Positions 59,116 to 64,000 of a DNA stretch of 64,000 nt are shown in pieces. Under the pieces are notes generated by a model. It was not told the origin of the DNA and searched no databases. It worked only from the letters and a program-made list of their open reading frames with translations. The DNA comes from Drosophila miranda (taxonomy: Eukaryota; Arthropoda; Insecta; Diptera; Drosophilidae): positions 22,276,913-22,340,912 of the forward strand of contig NC_046677.1 of the NCBI RefSeq assembly GCF_003369915.1, given 5' to 3'. The position numbers and the translations under genes were made by a program. How positions within the stretch are numbered: the first letter of the stretch is position 1; the number at the start of each line of letters is the position of its first letter.

Positions 59116-60913
59116 GTTTTCGCTCTGGTTAAGGTGTTTACTGTACTGAGAATCTCTGTTTTGTTGTTGCGGCGGCCGCTGCGGCCGCTGATAAGATTCT
59201 TATTTTCTTTCCTTCTTTCTTTTTTGCTTAATTTTTTATTTTTTGGGAGAGTGCGTGCGTGCGTGCCCTCCTCGTTTTATATGTATGGGAGAGTATACAT
59301 ATGTGTGTGGGCCTAACAAATATTGAATTTCTAGAAGAAATTTATTAAACGAATGGCGAATTTGGGTTTTTATTTCGTTTCTTTGTTGCATACTAAAATT
59401 TCGACTCATTTAGTTTTGAATTCTTTTACAAGTTACTATATTTTAATCAATTTTACTTAAATTTCAATAAACAAAATACAATCCGAGAGAAGCTACCCTT
59501 TCTGATGCTTCTTTAATGCCAAATCTGGACTCAATTTTTTGATTAAACGTTTCTCCTTTCCAACATTATCACTATCCTCCACTTTCTCTATTTTTTGGAT
59601 CCAAAATCCCTTTAACACATTCACACCTACAGGTGTAAAAAAAACCCAATAAAATGGTCTATATCCTATAAGTAGATTACTTCTAAAGCGGATGAACCCC
59701 AAAGTACACATTTCACCAAGTTTAATATGTAAAAAATATAAAAAATTCCCCTTTATGTACCTCTAGAGGTCCGCCATTTCTTTATAATTTCTCTATCAAA
59801 ATATTTGTAATTTTTACAATCGTACCATTCTCCATTCCTTTTTCAGGCGCTATTGAACTTATTCACTTATTCTTTATTTCACAAAATTTTTCCTGATTCG
59901 TGTGAGGTTTAATGAACTTGAACTGTTATCAGTCAGGTTGGCATTTGTGATACGGAGTATGCCCCAGAGAGCTGTGTAATGCAACAAAAGAAAGCGGAGC
60001 GGCAAAGCGCCACACAAAGTCGACCAAACAATAACTCTGTGAAGTTAGTCATCCATCGTCACATGGATATCTTATAGGGCTTTTGACCTGTAATATGGGC
60101 CATTAAACCATTTTTGTATTGAGGTTCAAAGTATTTTCCAGAATCCGCCTTTATTTGTTGTGTTTTTCTTTAAAAATTTGCTCGGTCTTTCAGTACAATT
60201 TGAAGGTGTTTAAATTGCAAAAAATGAACTTCCGTTCATATTTTCATATGGATTGCGAATAGGCTTTTGAAATTGCTTACCCAACAAACGTGGAGAGTTT
60301 TGGTGGTTTTTGGAATAACAAGCCATTCGACCTTCTATACAATATCAGCTAACATATCTTTAAAGGAAATTTTACTTAAGAATATTAATAATATATCTTA
60401 AAAAATATGGTCTATACTCAGTCTGTGATTGTCAATTTTGATTATTTCGAGCACGAACATTGACAACACAAAGGGATGTTTCATGAGGTCTGTAAATTTC
60501 CAGCAGTGTTATAGGCGTTAGTGGCGTTCATTTAACTTTTTTTTCCTTCTTTGAACTATATTTATTTTAAAAACTGATTATTTTGGACGAAGATGTTGAT
60601 CAATCATGTCTACATAAAATTTTACATTTCCAAAGTATTTGACGTACATGTATAATGCATGTACATTACATTCAAGTGGCGCACCGCCAAATATCATCGG
60701 TGACAGCATAAACTACTAAATTGACGTAGAAGTCATGTAAAATCATGTAGAATTTTCCATTTCATGACGATTATCCTCGATTAAGGAGCAGAAGTAATAA
60801 AAAAAAGGGAGTCCCCAACTATTAAGGTACGATAATCACCATTTGCTCCCTAATTTTCCTATCTTATAGATCAAGGAGCTGTCATTAAGGATTTAAATTT
60901 GTCATCGAAGTGA
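59116..60913. other. AT-rich intergenic DNA
   Basis: No gene, RNA or strong promoter is recognised here. One EcRE-like match (GGTTTAATGAACT, 12 of 13) lies at 59906-59918, and a TGCATGTACATTACAT palindrome-rich stretch lies at about 60640-60680. Confidence 0.4.
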
Positions 60914-61115
60914 CTCAAGGACCAGAATAACAAGCTTTCCGGCATAATTAGGTGTGGATTGGGTCTTTACATTAATTCTTACACGAAGAGATCAACTTTA
61001 ACAATTGGCACAGGACCCAAAGTGAAAATCTTTCATATACCAATCTGCCTTCCACATGAAGTAGGCCGATGTGGTCAATGTGTAATATTGTCACACATAG
61101 TCACTGCCAAATTTA
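60914..61115 (+). CDS. Possible upstream exon of the unrecognised gene
   Basis: This open segment has no ATG. It encodes a Cys-containing stretch with PKVKIFHIPICLPHEVGRCG and ends at GTACGT in phase 1. Joining to 61197 restores one frame (K-SIASFLTLWFASMADF). The 81-nt intron size is typical. The left boundary is undefined; AG at about 60951 is one option. Confidence 0.25.
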
Positions 61116-61234
61116 GTACGTACAACACTCTTATATATCTGTGTCTATTTTTTGAAAACATATTTTATTCTCGTATTAATAACTAAACATTTTCAGAAAG
61201 CATTGCAAGTTTCTTGACGCTTTGGTTCGCTAGC

Positions 61235-61936
61235 ATGGCTGACTTTCCAGGGACACCGATCATATCCATCTACGACCTGGTGCGAGAACGCAAGATCTTC
61301 CTTGCTTGTAAAGGCGATCAACAGAAGAGCCAACCAGAGAGCGAACCGATCGCCGAGACTATCCGAGACAAATCCAAGGCTATCAGCAAAAGTATCAGTG
61401 AACATCTGAGCTGTTCGTCCGATGGGAACTTGCTACCGCCGAAGCCATCAAATATTTTGGCATCGCATCTGACCAAAAAGCGGACGGGCGTAGTCATGCA
61501 GCAGCAGCAGTCCACCACCAAGAAGGAAGTGCTCGATAATAAGCTGCCCCAAAAGATAGCACCCAGGATACGCAGTGGGACGACCAACTCGAGAGCCTCT
61601 TCAGTTGTGGAAAATAAATTAAATGCCTGCACGTCAAAGTCATTGACTAACACGCGCTACAAGAAGAAGAACAAGATGATTCAGCCCTCAAGAGACTCGA
61701 CAACAAAGGCCAACCTGAGCGACCACTCTCCAGATCAACGAATGCCCATGTCGCCTCGGAAGGCTGGCGGCGGAAACCAACCACGCATCAAGACTACTGC
61801 ACCACTAAAGCTAAACCTCTCAAAGGCTTCTCAGACCAAGTTGCGCCCGAAGGGCCTCAAGTCGAAAGTTTGCCTCATCAACCCAACCAAGACTCCAACG
61901 ACTCCTGTCAATGGTGTCCCCCGTTGGCGCCACTGA
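61235..61936 (+). CDS. Unrecognised basic Ser/Thr/Lys-rich protein
   Basis: An ATG at 61235 opens a 233-residue frame ending TGA at 61936. It begins MADFPGTPIISIYDLVRERK and is rich in Lys, Ser, Thr, Pro and Gln, with no membrane segment, signal peptide or known domain; it looks intrinsically disordered. Its codon use is like a real fly gene, unlike nearby AT-rich frames. The frame stays open upstream to an acceptor TTTTCAG at 61196. A donor TTTA/GTACGT at 61116 ends an upstream open segment (60914-61115) in matching phase, so a longer protein is possible, but that segment has no ATG and would need yet another exon. I do not recognise the family. Confidence 0.6.
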   Translation: MADFPGTPIISIYDLVRERKIFLACKGDQQKSQPESEPIAETIRDKSKAISKSISEHLSCSSDGNLLPPKPSNILASHLTKKRTGVVMQQQQSTTKKEVLDNKLPQKIAPRIRSGTTNSRASSVVENKLNACTSKSLTNTRYKKKNKMIQPSRDSTTKANLSDHSPDQRMPMSPRKAGGGNQPRIKTTAPLKLNLSKASQTKLRPKGLKSKVCLINPTKTPTTPVNGVPRWRH

Positions 61937-63188
61937 GAGCATTTTGTGATATATTCACATAAATTGCAGTCGTTTCAAAAGTTCCGGTCTCACATGGCAT
62001 TTCACAGGAGTACCATGTGAAATCGTTTTCAAATTCATCGTTTCTTTGAAATTTATAAAAGTTAATTGACAGAAAAGCAAATAAAATCCATAAAAATAAA
62101 TTTGAAGCCATAAATAAATAAAAATATTATGTCTTAATTAAAGAGTACTAATCTTGTAGATTGTGAGAGCTGGAAAAACTGCAATTGCCTTGTAGGTCTT
62201 CATAAATCTTTCGGTATAGAAAAACCTATACCATTTAGACTTAATCCAATATAGGGCTCCTATTCATTCCTTATGATATTTTCTTTTAAACTACATAATT
62301 TTTTATGTTCATATTCGTATTAAAGCGTACAACTTAATATACCTTACATAGATAAAGAAAGAACTAACAAGGCCCATCCGCTATCGAAAGCTATACAGAT
62401 ATGGGGCTCCTTCAGTCTTCTTCTACTCATATTTTTCCAAGTTCACACCTTCTTGAAAACATTAAAACTATTTCTTCAATAAAATCTACGATCAGCAATG
62501 TTGGGTGGATGGAAATTGAATTATTCGACCCACTTTTCATCGATCGGATATATAGAAAACATTTGCTGTTTTTTTTTTTTTTGTATTTTTCATTTATTTG
62601 TTTTTATAATAAATTAGAATTTTCATTACTGCAGCTTAACATTCGGGTTCGTTTCATTCTTCTTCATTTAACTTTAAGACTAAGACTTGTGACACAAATT
62701 TTAAGCCAAATTCGCGAAGGCTCACATGAAGTTGACAAGAATTTATGTTTTTTTTTGTGGGGGGTTCTCCTGTTTCTCATGCTTATTTTCAGTTTCGTTT
62801 TTTTGATTTTGTGTTGGACATTAACCAACAAATATGATGAAATTTTCATAGCTTAGACCTAAATGTACTATTTGCTTAAATAATTATGTTTAAACATTTA
62901 GCATTCGCAAATCGCACAATTTGTTGCCGTTTGCCTTTTTGCATTTTGTTTTTCTCTTATTTTCGTTCTGTTCTGCTTTGTTCTGTTAAAATGCAACCAC
63001 TACAAACTAACAATACTTGGCTATATATATATATATATCGAAATATATATATATTTATACATATATATAGTGTGTATATAGAGCATGCCATTATCTCGGG
63101 GTCTCATCGCGCTTAGCATTGTAGATTGAGTTTGTTTGAAGTGTCGGTTCTGTATCGGGTTCGACTGTAAACGGGCGCCAAAAAGGGT

Positions 63189-63205
63189 GGGGGGGGGGGG
63201 GGGGG
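63189..63205 (+). repeat. Poly(G) tract of 17
   Basis: Seventeen consecutive G residues. Confidence 0.9.
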
Positions 63206-63459
63206 TGTTTGGGGAGTTAGATCAAAGAGGAGTTATACAAAAAGAACGAAAGAATTGCTCACAATTGTTTCGATTGGTTGTTACAAAAATATTGTACACA
63301 GTAAATATTTTGTATAATCGTTTTTATCAAATTTCCCCCTAGCCAAAGACCTGGCAATCGTTATATATATTATTATTTTTGTTACTGTTTTGCGCTTGCT
63401 CGACATCTTAATGAATTTTCTAAAACAAAAATTCAGGGCACGCCCTCTTGCTTTTATTG

Positions 63460-63484
63460 TTTTTTTTTTTTTTTTTTTTTTTTT
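63460..63484 (+). repeat. Poly(T) tract of 25
   Basis: Twenty-five consecutive T residues, directly after an AT-balanced segment. Confidence 0.9.
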
Positions 63485-63962
63485 GGTATGTTCTGAGATA
63501 TGAAATACTTGAGGAATTTGTAGATACATTTGTCTAAAGCAAAGCCAAACGAACAGGTGCCAAACGTAAATGCAGTTAATAAAAAACGATAAACAATTGC
63601 TCTAATCCTAACTAAAATGCAGCTACTTATACCTTAAATTACACATTTTCTTCTTCACTTAGAGACTAGGACATAAATATGTAGAAATGCCGAATTTCGC
63701 GGGGAGGATTTTCATATGTGTTTCATGTGTATGGGTATGGGTATGGGTTTCGTGGGTGAATGTGTGGGGGGATTTGTGACTAAATTTTAGTTGAATTTTA
63801 AATTCAATTTCAGATTTTTGTTTTTTTTTTTGGTGGCTTTGCTTTGGGCCCAAGACTGTGCTGTGGGTCTTTTGCTTGCTTGTGTCGAAGACAATTGGAT
63901 TGGATTAATTTTAGATGCACCACAAATTTAGCATAGCTTTGCTTTGATATTTTTTTTTGCAG

Positions 63963-64000
63963 CTAGCGTACAATGACCTCAGCCAAAGTTTTTTCAGTCT
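63963..64000 (-). CDS. Possible C-terminal codons of a minus-strand gene cut by the window edge
   Basis: The minus strand reads TEKTLAEVIVR followed by TAG at 63965-63963. The codons look gene-like and the sequence beyond turns AT-rich at once, as a 3' UTR would. Only 38 bases are visible, so chance cannot be excluded. Confidence 0.2.
   Translation of the reverse strand, partial: TEKTLAEVIVR

Larger units (their letters stand above)
61937..63962. other. Noncoding AT-rich region with homopolymers
   Basis: No gene is supported. It contains TA-rich sequence (63021-63069), a 17-G tract (63189-63205) and a 25-T tract (63460-63484). The right half may be the 3' UTR of a minus-strand gene beyond the window. 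Confidence 0.4.

Noticed and set aside
61318-61653. Minus-strand 111-codon frame inside the unrecognised gene
   Set aside because: It is the antisense of the better supported plus-strand frame and has no independent start or signals.

Overview
This window is nuclear DNA from a fly of the genus Drosophila. Its genes are split by many 52-72 nt introns, the intergenic and intronic DNA is AT-rich and full of CA/GA/GT microsatellites and TACATACATATGTATGTA-like palindromes, and five unrelated gene types lie in an order that matches D. melanogaster cytological region 23F-24A (CG3277, fidgetin CG3326, a cluster of sugar transporters including CG3285, and E23/CG3327). That match comes from memory of those genes, not from a search, and the species cannot be fixed from sequence alone. 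There are no bacterial genes, CRISPR arrays or viral genes.

Layout. 1-3878 (+) holds the 3' thirteen exons of a receptor tyrosine kinase (CG3277-like), cut by the left edge. It converges tail to tail with 4391-6453 (-), a fidgetin/fidgetin-like AAA ATPase with seven coding exons and a DRE (TATCGATA) promoter. Next come five tandem MFS sugar (trehalose/hexose-type) transporters, all on + : A 7281-9097, B 10463-12265, C 15595-17261, D 17436-19131, E 19391-21156. C, D and E share every intron position. A and B have partly different introns, which shows the order of intron loss. Each transporter has WGATAR motifs close upstream, as expected for gut-expressed genes.

From 23092 to at least 54126 (-) lies E23, an ABCG half-transporter known in D. 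melanogaster as an ecdysone-induced early gene. Its C-terminal seven coding exons lie at 23092-26234. Its Gln/Ala-rich N-terminal coding exon is at 53069-54126, behind a 26.8 kb intron that fits in phase. One E23 intron is GC-AG. The big intron and the 5' region hold several near-consensus ecdysone response elements, GC-rich promoter-like blocks, a 92-bp minisatellite inside an inverted-repeat-bounded element, several degenerate copies of a GGGTAT-hairpin repeat family, and long homopolymers. A TATA box followed by an exon ending in a perfect donor near 58.24 kb is a plausible distal E23 first exon.

61235-61936 (+) encodes an unrecognised basic 233-aa protein, possibly with an additional upstream exon. 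The last 38 bases may hold the C-terminal codons of another minus-strand gene.

Splice coordinates were placed by hand using GT/GC-AG signals, phase continuity and family alignment from memory. No homology search was run.
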